From a bacterium (GTDB lineage Bacteria; Patescibacteriota; Microgenomatia; JAUYPR01), in NCBI GenBank assembly GCA_030695785.1, contig JAUYPR010000020.1, forward strand, positions 1 through 30,072: a stretch of 30,072 nt of DNA. The letters are read 5' to 3'. The notes under the pieces were generated by a model. The model ran no database searches. It was not told where the DNA came from and saw nothing but the letters and a program-made list of their open reading frames with translations. The translations under genes and the position numbers were made by a program. Of this stretch, positions 7,650 to 14,244 are shown piece by piece; within the stretch, counting starts at the first letter, position 1, and each line of letters begins with the position of its first letter.

Positions 7650-7714
7650 TTGACCACCGTGCTCGGTCATATTGACTGATGTGTTATCAGTCATGTTGAC
7701 TGACGTGATATAAC
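7650..7714 (+). promoter_or_regulatory. Triple TTGAC-N4-GTG repeat over an extended -10: probable operator/promoter
   Basis: The pattern TTGAC-N4-GTG occurs at 7650-7661, 7672-7683 and 7696-7707, spaced 22 and 24 bp, about two helical turns. The last two belong to 24-bp tandem units (7666-7689 and 7690-7713). A perfect inverted repeat, GACTGAT/ATCAGTC (7674-7680 and 7686-7692), lies inside. The third copy runs into TGATATAAC, an extended -10, 27 bases before the regulator's ATG. Autoregulation by the downstream winged-helix protein is the simplest reading. Confidence 0.6.
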
Positions 7715-7741
7715 CAAGCTGCCCAGAAAGTTTTTGCTGGC

Positions 7742-8326
7742 ATGCTTGAGACATTCTTCATTTCAAAGGTTCGGGTAAAGGTTTTGACCCTTTTTTTCTC
7801 GTGCCCCGGAGAAATGTTCCATGTGCGTGAAATTGTACGGCGAACTCAAGAGGAAATTAATGCGGTTCGGAGAGAACTTGCGCGACTGGAAAAAGAAGGA
7901 CTCTTAAAAAGCGAGTGGCGCGCAAACCGAAGGTACTACAACGTGCAGACGGGTTACATCTTCTTTCCAGAGCTTGTCCGGTTGGTGGCCAAATCCAACG
8001 GCATTGGGGCAAAGATTCTTGCCAATCGCATGAAACTCGGAAAAGTAAAGTATGCGATCTTGTCGCTCGGATACGTCCTTGGAAAGGACGTTGAGCCGGA
8101 TGATGTGAATATTTTTATCGTCGGTGATATTGTGTTGCCTGAGTTAGGACTGCTTATTCGCGAAGAAGAGAACCGTAAAGGCAGTGCGGTGAACTACACG
8201 CCGATGTCTGAAGATGAGTTTGTGTTCCGCAAACGCCGCCGCGACCCGTTTATCATGCGGCTGTTGGCTTCTCCACGCGTGATGGTTATCGGCGATGAAA
8301 CCGCCCTCATGGATGGTTCGGGGTAG
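7742..8326 (+). CDS. Winged-helix regulator with nucleotidyltransferase-like C-domain
   Basis: A 194-residue protein. Residues about 1-75 form a winged helix of the ArsR/MarR kind (VLTLFFSCPGEMFHVREIVRRTQEEINAVRRELARLEKEGLLKSE, then wing RANRRYYNV). Residues about 95-185 resemble a minimal nucleotidyltransferase fold: LGYVLGKDVEPDDVNIFIVGDI parallels the G-S...D-x-D strand. The usual G-S and D-x-D residues are not intact (D-D-V-N here), so the domain is probably a sensor rather than an active enzyme. Proteins with this two-domain layout are common in Patescibacteria; ligands are unknown. It is apparently monocistronic and preceded by a repeated operator-like sequence. Confidence 0.75.
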   Translation: MLETFFISKVRVKVLTLFFSCPGEMFHVREIVRRTQEEINAVRRELARLEKEGLLKSEWRANRRYYNVQTGYIFFPELVRLVAKSNGIGAKILANRMKLGKVKYAILSLGYVLGKDVEPDDVNIFIVGDIVLPELGLLIREEENRKGSAVNYTPMSEDEFVFRKRRRDPFIMRLLASPRVMVIGDETALMDGSG

Positions 8327-8329
8327 GTT

Positions 8330-9451
8330 TCAACATACACGTTTCAAACCGCAATGATGGCAGTGTTCTCCTTTTTTCAAATCCTTCCATCCCGACCAGC
8401 GGCAATGTTCATTCGGGCAGCGGGTGTTTTCCTCGAGGTCCAATCCTTCATTGATCGAGTCCAGAATTTGCTCTATTGCCGTTTGTATTCCTTGTGTCCG
8501 GTGTCCTCCTCCACAGATCCAAAGCTCAAGCGGTCGTCCGTATCGGTAAAACGCCTCCCATGACGCGGTCGCAAAGATACCGGTACGTTCAGTCGGAGCA
8601 AGCGATGCGTAATGGGCTTTGAGGTAGTTGTCGAAAACAGCGTAAAGTTTATCTTTGGACACGCCTGCGTATTGGAGAGAAAACATCTCGTGCGCGTACT
8701 GGAATGCGAGCCGCGAAGGCGGCTTCGGTGGTTCCATAAGCGTATGGACGAGCGTCTCTGTGTCGTCAGGGAGATGCGTGACTCTTTGAATGACTTCAAT
8801 GATTTGCTTTGGGGTTTTTTGGTTCGCATCGCGGTGGAAAACAATAGGAGTGCGGACAAAATCGTTTGGGGTTTGGAGTAGAGATGCGAGCCTCCGTTCA
8901 CCAAGGAGATCAAGGATGCGTTGATGGTCGGACAGCGTTGTTTGAATAGGTAAATCAAGAACACGGACGGCTGCAATGTCATCGACAAAGGAAACAATGC
9001 CAACCCAAATTTTCGATATATGAGCATATTCGGCAATGTCAGGATCTCTGGGGCTCATCAAAAGATACGTTGAGCCTGCTGCGGCCAATACAATCTCTTT
9101 CTCCAGACGATGCATCCCTTCAAGTTCAGCGACGTGTTTTGCGTATTTTCGGGGGTCAGCCTCGTTTTTTTTCACCGCATGTTCAAATGCAAGCAGAGCC
9201 GGGGTGTGTCTTTTGTCCCAAGAAGGGAAAAGACGAAGCTCGCCATTCGTCCATGTTTCGATGGTGTAGTAAAACATGCGTGGTTTGAATGTAACTTCAG
9301 CGCCCAAGGCCTCGAAACCACACGCTGTGTTTTGAATAGTGAAACGAGTCGCTTCATTGGTGGGGAGGCTTTTGAGTAGTTCTTGATGGTACGCGCGATC
9401 GAGGTCGGGATCGTACGCAGGAGTAGTGGTGAGTGCTCGCTCTGTCGGCAT
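8330..9451 (-). CDS. Unknown protein with C-terminal zinc ribbon, under a predicted cobalamin riboswitch
   Basis: A 373-residue soluble protein that I do not recognise. There is no signal peptide or membrane helix. The main part is mixed alpha/beta. The last 30 residues form a likely zinc ribbon with CPNEHC, EHCHHCG and a final Cys. Internal segments such as LRLFPSWDK and LELWICGGGHRTQG are distinctive enough for a profile search. A GAAAGG Shine-Dalgarno lies six bases before the ATG. The leader immediately upstream matches a compact cobalamin riboswitch, so expression should respond to B12. Known targets of such RNAs are B12 transport, synthesis or B12-independent isozymes; the sequence fits none I know. 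A role in B12 handling is inference from the riboswitch only. Confidence 0.8.
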   Translation of the reverse strand: MPTERALTTTPAYDPDLDRAYHQELLKSLPTNEATRFTIQNTACGFEALGAEVTFKPRMFYYTIETWTNGELRLFPSWDKRHTPALLAFEHAVKKNEADPRKYAKHVAELEGMHRLEKEIVLAAAGSTYLLMSPRDPDIAEYAHISKIWVGIVSFVDDIAAVRVLDLPIQTTLSDHQRILDLLGERRLASLLQTPNDFVRTPIVFHRDANQKTPKQIIEVIQRVTHLPDDTETLVHTLMEPPKPPSRLAFQYAHEMFSLQYAGVSKDKLYAVFDNYLKAHYASLAPTERTGIFATASWEAFYRYGRPLELWICGGGHRTQGIQTAIEQILDSINEGLDLEENTRCPNEHCRWSGWKDLKKGEHCHHCGLKRVC

Positions 9452-9463
9452 AAGAGCCTTTCA

Positions 9464-9564
9464 GAACAATATGGTTTTCTGGCTTTAGTACGTTCATGTA
9501 AACTGAACGTACCTTACAGTAGCGGCACTGCGAGGGAATCTCACCCTGCTTCCCCACATCGTTC
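9464..9564 (-). promoter_or_regulatory. Compact cobalamin-type riboswitch
   Basis: Read on the minus strand, an 11-bp P1 stem is formed by 9564-9554 and 9474-9464 (GAACGATGTGG with CCATATTGTTC, two G-U pairs). It encloses GGGAAGC, an AGGG/CCCT hairpin with a GGTGAGA-type loop, GCAG, and CCGCTACTGTAAGG. A perfect 9-bp hairpin follows (9512-9504 with 9496-9488), then AAGCCAGAAAACC before P1 closes. These match in order the conserved GGGAA, GGTG-AA, GC-G, CCGC-ACTGTAA and AGCCAG-A-ACC elements of the cobalamin family. A GATAAT -10 (9574-9569) predicts transcription starting at P1, and the Shine-Dalgarno lies directly after P1. At about 100 nt it is smaller than the classical ~200-nt form and may belong to a variant class. 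Confidence 0.8.
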
Positions 9565-9638
9565 AATAATTATCGTGCAACCCCTACCCTACCACGCCGT
9601 TTATCCTCCGTCAAGATGGAAAAATTCCTCCTGGAATC

Positions 9639-9680
9639 ACCAAGGTGCCCAGTGATGATCACCTCGGGGGTGACCGATCC
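9639..9680 (+). repeat. Solitary REP-like palindromic repeat, copy A
   Basis: This 42-bp unit shares a core (about 36 of 42 positions by eye) with the copies beside the transposase near 14.2 and 15.0 kb. The unit has AGGTG...CACCT and an overlapping TCACC-TCGGG-GGTGA hairpin. There is no transposase here, as expected for a mobilised REP. It lies in the 325-bp gap between the riboswitch promoter and the toxin-antitoxin operon promoter. Confidence 0.7.
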
Positions 9681-9739
9681 GAAATTATAAACTTAAGTAG
9701 ATGAGTGGTTGTTTGATAGAATATTGATTGTCCTATAGT

Positions 9740-9768
9740 TTGAATATCTCCTGGATTTTTGTTATAAT
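9740..9768 (+). promoter_or_regulatory. Consensus promoter for the 82-aa gene and toxin-antitoxin operon
   Basis: TTGAAT at 9740-9745, a 17-bp spacer and a perfect TATAAT at 9763-9768. The ATG follows after eight bases, predicting a leaderless or nearly leaderless message. Confidence 0.75.
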
Positions 9769-9776
9769 TTGAGTAT

Positions 9777-10025
9777 ATGATGGTTGAGCAACGCATAAAT
9801 GCTGAAGAGTCTATGAGAGTCCTTCCAGAATTCAACGAAGGAGGTAATCTCGTTTTTTGTTTTGTCGCAGATGAAGACAAACTAGTGAGTATTCTCCAAA
9901 ATGGGATTCGTCCGAGAGGTGGACGCCCCGAACCAGGAAGTTATTTTCCTCAGGTTGTCTCCCTTGCGGCTATCCGAAGGAATATATTCGACGGAGACAA
10001 TGGTAATAACGTAGCGACCTCGTAG
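9777..10025 (+). CDS. Hypothetical 82-aa protein, first gene of a toxin-antitoxin operon
   Basis: I do not recognise this protein with confidence. It reads MMVEQRINAEESM, then LVFCFVADEDKLVSILQNGIRPRGG. The segment in which a 'sentence' of the form L-x-x-I-L-x-N-G-I-x-P-R-G follows a strand is reminiscent of the N-terminal part of ADP-ribosyltransferase-like folds such as DUF4433/DarT. Too little follows to support an enzyme, so it may be a truncated remnant. It begins right behind a consensus promoter, and the BrnT-like gene starts four bases after its stop. Start at 9777 or the adjacent ATG at 9780. Confidence 0.5.
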   Translation: MMVEQRINAEESMRVLPEFNEGGNLVFCFVADEDKLVSILQNGIRPRGGRPEPGSYFPQVVSLAAIRRNIFDGDNGNNVATS

Positions 10026-10029
10026 TATA

Positions 10030-10302
10030 ATGATCATACGTAGACTTATCTGGGATGATTGGAACACGGTGCATATCGTGCGCCATGTTATTACCCAAGA
10101 TGAGGTCGAAGAGATTTGTTCGAGCGAAAGAAATGTCGTCACGAGGGCCGGTCGTCAAAAGATTCGTGTTGTCGGCCGCGCGTGGTCTGGAAAGTACGTT
10201 ACAGTATTTCTTGTAAGTCGGGGCAGAGATAGTTACTATGTAGTGACTGCGCGAGCATCAACAAATAAAGAAAAAATGTTTTACAGAAAAAAAGTACAAT
10301 GA
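10030..10302 (+). CDS. BrnT-like toxin of a type II toxin-antitoxin pair
   Basis: A 90-residue basic protein starting MIIRRLIWDDWNTVHIVRHVITQDEVEEI. This matches the BrnT/DUF4258 opening (W-D-x-x-N...H-I-x-x-H-x-V-T-x-E-E-V-E-E). The rest has the expected strands RIRVVGRAWSGKYVTVFLV and YYVVTARAST. BrnT proteins are RelE-fold ribonucleases that arrest translation. The downstream gene overlaps by four bases and encodes the matching antitoxin type. A TATAAT at 10026-10031 overlaps the ATG itself, so it cannot place a start upstream; expression from the promoter at 9740 is more likely. Confidence 0.75.
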   Translation: MIIRRLIWDDWNTVHIVRHVITQDEVEEICSSERNVVTRAGRQKIRVVGRAWSGKYVTVFLVSRGRDSYYVVTARASTNKEKMFYRKKVQ

Positions 10303-10574
10303 AAAAGAAACGACCAGTCCCAACATTCAAATCTATCCCAGAAGAGGCGGAGTTTTGGGATACGCATGATTCAACTGACTACGCGTGGGAAGAAGCGAAA
10401 GATGTGAAGTTTGCAAAAAATTTACAATCGGTCTATATTGGCGTTCTCCCAATCCGTGTCGACGAGCACATTCAAAAAGCAGTCGAAAAAATTGCACGTC
10501 GGCGTCATTTGAAAGTCCCGACGATGGCAGGAAAACTTTTGCAAGAACGACTTCAGCAACTCCAGGCTCTGTAA
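10299..10574 (+). CDS. CopG/BrnA-like antitoxin
   Basis: A 91-residue protein. The first part, PTFKSIPEEAEFWDTHDSTDY, is the typical toxin-binding opening of CopG-type antitoxins paired with BrnT-like toxins (PF12441). The C-terminal part, LPIRVDEHIQKAVEKIARRRHLKVPTMAGKLLQERL, fits a ribbon-helix-helix DNA-binding domain. It should neutralise the upstream toxin and repress the operon. ATGA overlap with the toxin gene provides translational coupling. Toxin-first order is the usual one for BrnTA. Confidence 0.78.
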   Translation: MKKKRPVPTFKSIPEEAEFWDTHDSTDYAWEEAKDVKFAKNLQSVYIGVLPIRVDEHIQKAVEKIARRRHLKVPTMAGKLLQERLQQLQAL

Positions 10575-10591
10575 GCAAGGTCTACCTCTCA

Positions 10592-10600
10592 TGCTACAAT
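10592..10600 (+). promoter_or_regulatory. Extended -10 promoter of the sec operon
   Basis: TGCTACAAT, an extended -10, ends seven bases before the ATG at 10608. This predicts a leaderless secD message and argues against the ATG at 10599, which overlaps the -10 box. No convincing -35 is visible. Confidence 0.55.
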
Positions 10601-10607
10601 GGCAACC

Positions 10608-11996
10608 ATGAGGCCGCGATGGACGATCTGGCTTGTTCTTTTTTTAACCATTGCGGCGATTCTTATTGACCTCCCCAAAGTTCCCCTGAAATTTTCCGTT
10701 GGAGGTTGGTCAGTTGATACCACGGTTGGTGGATATTCGGTGGATTTCTATGTCTTCAACCGTTGGTGGACGCGCGACCTTTCATTTCGGAAAGGCCTTG
10801 ATTTGCAAGGCGGGGCACACGTGGTGTTTGAAGCCGACATGGCGAAGGTTGCAGCGGAGGATCGGGTGCATGCGCTGGAAGCGGCAAAAAACGTCATTGA
10901 CAAACGCATTAATTTTTTTGGCGTCACCGAACCAGTCATCCAAACGGCCGTGGTGGGAAACCAATATCGCGTATTAGTGGATCTTCCAGGAGTGGTGAAT
11001 GTGGAAGAAGCGATTACGCTGGTTGGTCGCACCGCGCAGTTGGAATTTCGCGAACTCAATGACGCAACAACATTCGCGACTCCTTCTGCAACCGCTACAC
11101 CATCAGCTCGAGATATACTGTTGGGGCAGTCTTCCCAATACGTCAGTATTTCGAATACGCTCCCGACAGGTTTGACTGGAGCGGAACTCAAGCGCGCAGA
11201 CCCCGGGTTTGATTCCAAAACTGGCAAGCCGGTCGTGAATTTGGAATTTACAAGTGATGGGGCAAAAACATTTGCCGATGTGACGCGCAGAAACGTCAAT
11301 AAACCATTAGCCATGTTTTTAGACGGCGAAGCCTTAATGAATCCCGCCCCCATTATTCAGCCATCGTTAGCAGGCGATCCATCGGGCCGCGCAGTCATCT
11401 CAGGGAGCCTGACGGCCACTGAAACAAAAGCGCTGTCTGTACAGCTGCGTGCAGGTGCTCTTCCTGTGCCGATGAAAGTGGTGGAACAGCGGCAGGTTGG
11501 GCCAACGTTGGGGGCAGAAACAGTGCGCAAGAGCGTGATTGCAGGAGCTATCGGTTTTCTTATTGTCATGCTCTTCATGGTCTTTTCCTATGGCCGCATG
11601 GGATTGCTCGCTGATCTTGCACTGTGTTTATATAGCCTCGTGGTTTTGGCGCTGTTTAAGCTTTGGCCCGTGACGTTGACGCTCGCGGGTGTGGCCGGGT
11701 TTATTTTATCTATCGGCATGGCCGTGGATGCAAACATCCTTATTTTTGAACGCATTCGCGAAGAGCGGCGGTGGGGACAACCATTGGGCCGTGCAGTTGC
11801 GTTGGGGTTTGAACGGGCATGGTCCTCTATCCGCGATTCGAATGTGTCGAGTCTCATCACCACATTTCTTTTGTTCCAATTTGGGACTGGATTGATCCGC
11901 GGATTTGCCATTACCCTTGCCATTGGTATTTTGGTCTCGATGTTTACCGCCATTGTGGTGACGCGGACGTTAGTGCGTCTGTTTTTGCGCGTGTAA
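10608..11996 (+). CDS. secD: Protein translocase subunit SecD
   Basis: A 462-residue RND-fold membrane protein that works with SecF to finish preprotein export using the proton gradient. The first membrane helix is at about 5-22. GLDLQGG, the SecD signature, is at 63-69 before the large extracytoplasmic P1 domain. Five membrane helices fill the C-terminal third, including ALSVQLRAGALPVPM before helix 2 and the GMAVDANILIFERIREE motif that carries the conserved Asp. A Thr/Ala/Ser-rich stretch (ATTFATPSATATPSA) is inserted in P1. The start was set by the -10 box. In this operon secD is separated from secF by two unknown genes. Confidence 0.94.
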   Translation: MRPRWTIWLVLFLTIAAILIDLPKVPLKFSVGGWSVDTTVGGYSVDFYVFNRWWTRDLSFRKGLDLQGGAHVVFEADMAKVAAEDRVHALEAAKNVIDKRINFFGVTEPVIQTAVVGNQYRVLVDLPGVVNVEEAITLVGRTAQLEFRELNDATTFATPSATATPSARDILLGQSSQYVSISNTLPTGLTGAELKRADPGFDSKTGKPVVNLEFTSDGAKTFADVTRRNVNKPLAMFLDGEALMNPAPIIQPSLAGDPSGRAVISGSLTATETKALSVQLRAGALPVPMKVVEQRQVGPTLGAETVRKSVIAGAIGFLIVMLFMVFSYGRMGLLADLALCLYSLVVLALFKLWPVTLTLAGVAGFILSIGMAVDANILIFERIREERRWGQPLGRAVALGFERAWSSIRDSNVSSLITTFLLFQFGTGLIRGFAITLAIGILVSMFTAIVVTRTLVRLFLRV

Positions 11997-12011
11997 GAAA
12001 CGATCCTGCCC

Positions 12012-13034
12012 ATGCAAGAATCTTTTACTGAAATTGCGGATGATGCCCAAACATTTTTGAAAGGGAAACGCCGTTTTTTCCAAAGACAGCAAAAAGAACT
12101 GTCGGAACAAGCGAAAGAATTGCTTCGCTCGTTCGACAAGCTTTTCACTGAACAAAAGAAAGACATTGAAAAGCGACACCGGAAGTTTATTCGATGGCTC
12201 AAAACAAAGGAACTTGGATGGGACGATGTCCGCTTATCTTTGCGCCGTTTGATTGCAGGCACAACCCTTGCAAGCTTGCTCATGGTTACACCGTTCGTCG
12301 GCATCGGACCGGCCGGAAAGGTTGGAGTCGAACGGCGTCTCCTTTTCTCAGAAGCGGAATTTCAAACCATGGCAAAAGAGCGGGCAAAAGAAGCGTTGGG
12401 GATATTGCTCCCGACATTGGATCATCATTTAACACAAGGGGAAGAGCAAACCGTTACCCTGCTTCTCTCAAAAATCCTGCCCGTCTCCGCGGTGGCAGAA
12501 TTGGGTGGGAACAGACTCAACAAAACATGGGGGTGGATGGGTGGCGAACAGCATTTGTACCGCTACCCAGGTGATTCGTTAGCTGAACATATGGAAAACA
12601 GAGATGATTGGGCAAAATATTATGATTCTGGTGTCGCACCTGGCCTCGGTGCGTGGGGGTATTTTGCGTCCAGCAAAGCGGCCATGACCACGAAGGATAG
12701 TGAGCGCGAACGGTGGTACGTGGTCGCGCAAACATTTCTTGCTCCGGGGTGGCATGAACGCAGCCGCGAACTTTATCATTGGTTTCAGTACCGCAAGATG
12801 ATTGTATTGAATCAGCGCACGGGCCAAGCAGTCGTCGGCGTGTTGGGCGATTCCGGTCCTGCGGAATGGACGGGCAAGTCGTTCGGCGGTTCACCTGAAG
12901 TAATGGAAGCATTGAATATCGCATCCGGTCCCAGGAAGGGACCGGTTTTGATACTGTTTTTGGATGACCCAAGTGATACGATTCCACTTGGCCCTATTGA
13001 TCTTGGAGTCAGGATGGAGAAAGGACAAGGATGA
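12012..13034 (+). CDS. Unknown single-pass membrane protein between secD and secF
   Basis: A 340-residue protein whose family I cannot name. Residues 1-70 are highly charged and helical (coiled-coil-like, KGKRRFFQRQQKELSEQAKELL). One membrane helix lies at about 80-100 (AGTTLASLLMVTPFVGIGPAG), and the remaining ~240 residues should be extracytoplasmic. Near the C-terminus, MIVLNQRTGQAVVGVLGDSGPAEWTGKSFGGSPEVMEAL resembles in layout the double-psi beta-barrel of RlpA-type proteins (V-N-x-x-x-G-x-x-V-x-V-x-D-x-GP...S-x-x-x-x-x-L). A cell-wall-related function is therefore possible but unproven. It lies 15 bases after secD and overlaps the next gene by four bases. Confidence 0.8.
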   Translation: MQESFTEIADDAQTFLKGKRRFFQRQQKELSEQAKELLRSFDKLFTEQKKDIEKRHRKFIRWLKTKELGWDDVRLSLRRLIAGTTLASLLMVTPFVGIGPAGKVGVERRLLFSEAEFQTMAKERAKEALGILLPTLDHHLTQGEEQTVTLLLSKILPVSAVAELGGNRLNKTWGWMGGEQHLYRYPGDSLAEHMENRDDWAKYYDSGVAPGLGAWGYFASSKAAMTTKDSERERWYVVAQTFLAPGWHERSRELYHWFQYRKMIVLNQRTGQAVVGVLGDSGPAEWTGKSFGGSPEVMEALNIASGPRKGPVLILFLDDPSDTIPLGPIDLGVRMEKGQG

Positions 13035-13336
13035 AAAAACTCAAACGCGCGATTACTTCTTTCGGTTTGCCGCATGATGAGACAAAACTCATCGAGGCAA
13101 AATGCGAACAACTGATCGACAATCATTTTCTCGATTGGGTGCTGTCTCAGCTCTCATTCGATGACCAAAAAACATGGACGGTTCTTGCAATGAAGAAAAA
13201 AAATGATGATGAAGCGGCTGAGTTTTTAGCCTTCCACATTCCTGCTTTCGCAAAGCGTTCGAAAGAAGAGCTCGAGCGCTACGAGGCAGAACTCGTCGCG
13301 CATATTTTGGAGGTATCACATGGATCTCGTCGGTAA
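13031..13336 (+). CDS. Hypothetical 101-aa helical protein in the sec operon
   Basis: A small soluble, charged, mostly helical protein (MKKLKRAITSFGLPHDE, DDEAAEFLAFHIPAFAKRSKEELERYEAELVAHIL). There are no membrane segments or recognisable motifs. Its start overlaps the previous stop (ATGA), and its last 17 bases overlap the start of secF, so three genes are packed into one coupled translation unit. The lack of any gap suggests it is a genuine operon member. Function unknown. Confidence 0.7.
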   Translation: MKKLKRAITSFGLPHDETKLIEAKCEQLIDNHFLDWVLSQLSFDDQKTWTVLAMKKKNDDEAAEFLAFHIPAFAKRSKEELERYEAELVAHILEVSHGSRR

Positions 13337-14225
13337 ACGGTTCTACTATTTTCTTTTTTCCGTCGCCATTATTTTGAGTGGTGTTGCGGCGACTGCCTTC
13401 TTTGGTTTGCGGTTTGGCATTGATTTTACCGGCGGGTTTTTGCTCGAAATTGAAACCGAACAACCGGTGTCCATCGACGATGTAACACAGCGTGCCCGTG
13501 TGAGTGGGATCGAGGGGGTGACGGTCCAATCGTCCGGAAAACAGTCGGTGTTCATCCGCGGCAAAGACGTCACAGACGCGCAAAAGCAAACACTGTTTGC
13601 AAAAGTTGGGGAGATAGGTGGAAACGTGACAGAACAAAGGTTCGAGTTGGTGGGGCCGACGATTGGAGCCGAACTGGCACGCAATGCAAGCCGTGCGGTT
13701 GTGTTTGCGAGCATCGCGATTTTGGGCTACATCATGTGGGCATTTCGCACCGTGCCCCGCCCGGCATCGTCCTTTCGGTTTGCGGTGTGTACCATCATCG
13801 CATTAGTGCACGACGTCCTCGTGGTGGTGGGCGCGTTTGCGATTTTTGGCAAGGTGTGGGGGGTGGAGATTGATACGTTATTTGTGACGGCATTGTTGAC
13901 CGTGATCGGCTACTCGGTGCACGATTCTATTGTGGTGTTGGACCGGATACGAGAGAATTTGAAGAAATTCAGGGGAGCATCATTTGCCGAGGTTGCAAAC
14001 GTCTCGCTTTTGCAAACGATGAATCGGTCGATCACAACCTCACTCACCGTCGTCTTTGTTCTTGTCGGCTTGTTATTGTTTGGCGGCACGAACATCTTTT
14101 GGTTCGTGGTCGCGCTCCTCATCGGTATCGTGACGGGTACCTACTCGTCGCTTTTCATCGCGACACCGCTTTTGGTTTGGTGGCAAGAACGTACTATTCC
14201 ACCAGTGTCGCCACCTCGGGGGTGA
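13320..14225 (+). CDS. secF: Protein translocase subunit SecF, tail encoded by a mobile repeat
   Basis: A 301-residue partner of SecD. After the first helix comes FGLRFGIDFTGGFLLEIE, the SecF signature, then a short extracytoplasmic domain and five helices. VIGYSVHDSIVVLDRIRENL carries the conserved region of helix 4, and RSITTSLTVVFVLV and TGTYSSLFIATPLLVWW complete the set. The last residues (PPVSPPRG) and the stop codon are encoded by REP-like copy B, which abuts the transposase gene. The core protein seems intact, since the last helix ends before the repeat. The start overlaps the preceding gene. Confidence 0.94.
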   Translation: MDLVGKRFYYFLFSVAIILSGVAATAFFGLRFGIDFTGGFLLEIETEQPVSIDDVTQRARVSGIEGVTVQSSGKQSVFIRGKDVTDAQKQTLFAKVGEIGGNVTEQRFELVGPTIGAELARNASRAVVFASIAILGYIMWAFRTVPRPASSFRFAVCTIIALVHDVLVVVGAFAIFGKVWGVEIDTLFVTALLTVIGYSVHDSIVVLDRIRENLKKFRGASFAEVANVSLLQTMNRSITTSLTVVFVLVGLLLFGGTNIFWFVVALLIGIVTGTYSSLFIATPLLVWWQERTIPPVSPPRG

Positions 14226-14236
14226 ACGATCCTGGA
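14201..14236 (+). repeat. REP-like palindromic repeat, copy B
   Basis: It shares the CCAGTG...CACCTCGGGGGTG...GATCC core with copies A and C but lacks the left AAGGTG arm. The CACC/GGTG hairpin is intact. It overlaps the last ten codons and the stop of secF. Confidence 0.65.
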
Positions 14237-14244
14237 TACCTCGG

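Noticed and set aside
6983..7657. Minus-strand open frame of 224 codons opposite the DUF3048 gene
   Set aside because: The plus-strand protein has clear family blocks; no start signal or motif supports the antisense frame.
7666..7713. The two 24-bp tandem units as a CRISPR-like array
   Set aside because: Units are adjacent without spacers, only two to three copies, and positioned over a promoter; no cas genes.
9488..9512. The 9-bp perfect inverted repeat as a stand-alone repressor operator
   Set aside because: Its position between the ACTGTAA and AGCCAG elements fits a peripheral hairpin of the cobalamin riboswitch better.
10026..10031. TATAAT as an independent promoter for the BrnT-like gene
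   Set aside because: It overlaps the ATG, so transcription would start inside the gene with no good in-frame start nearby.
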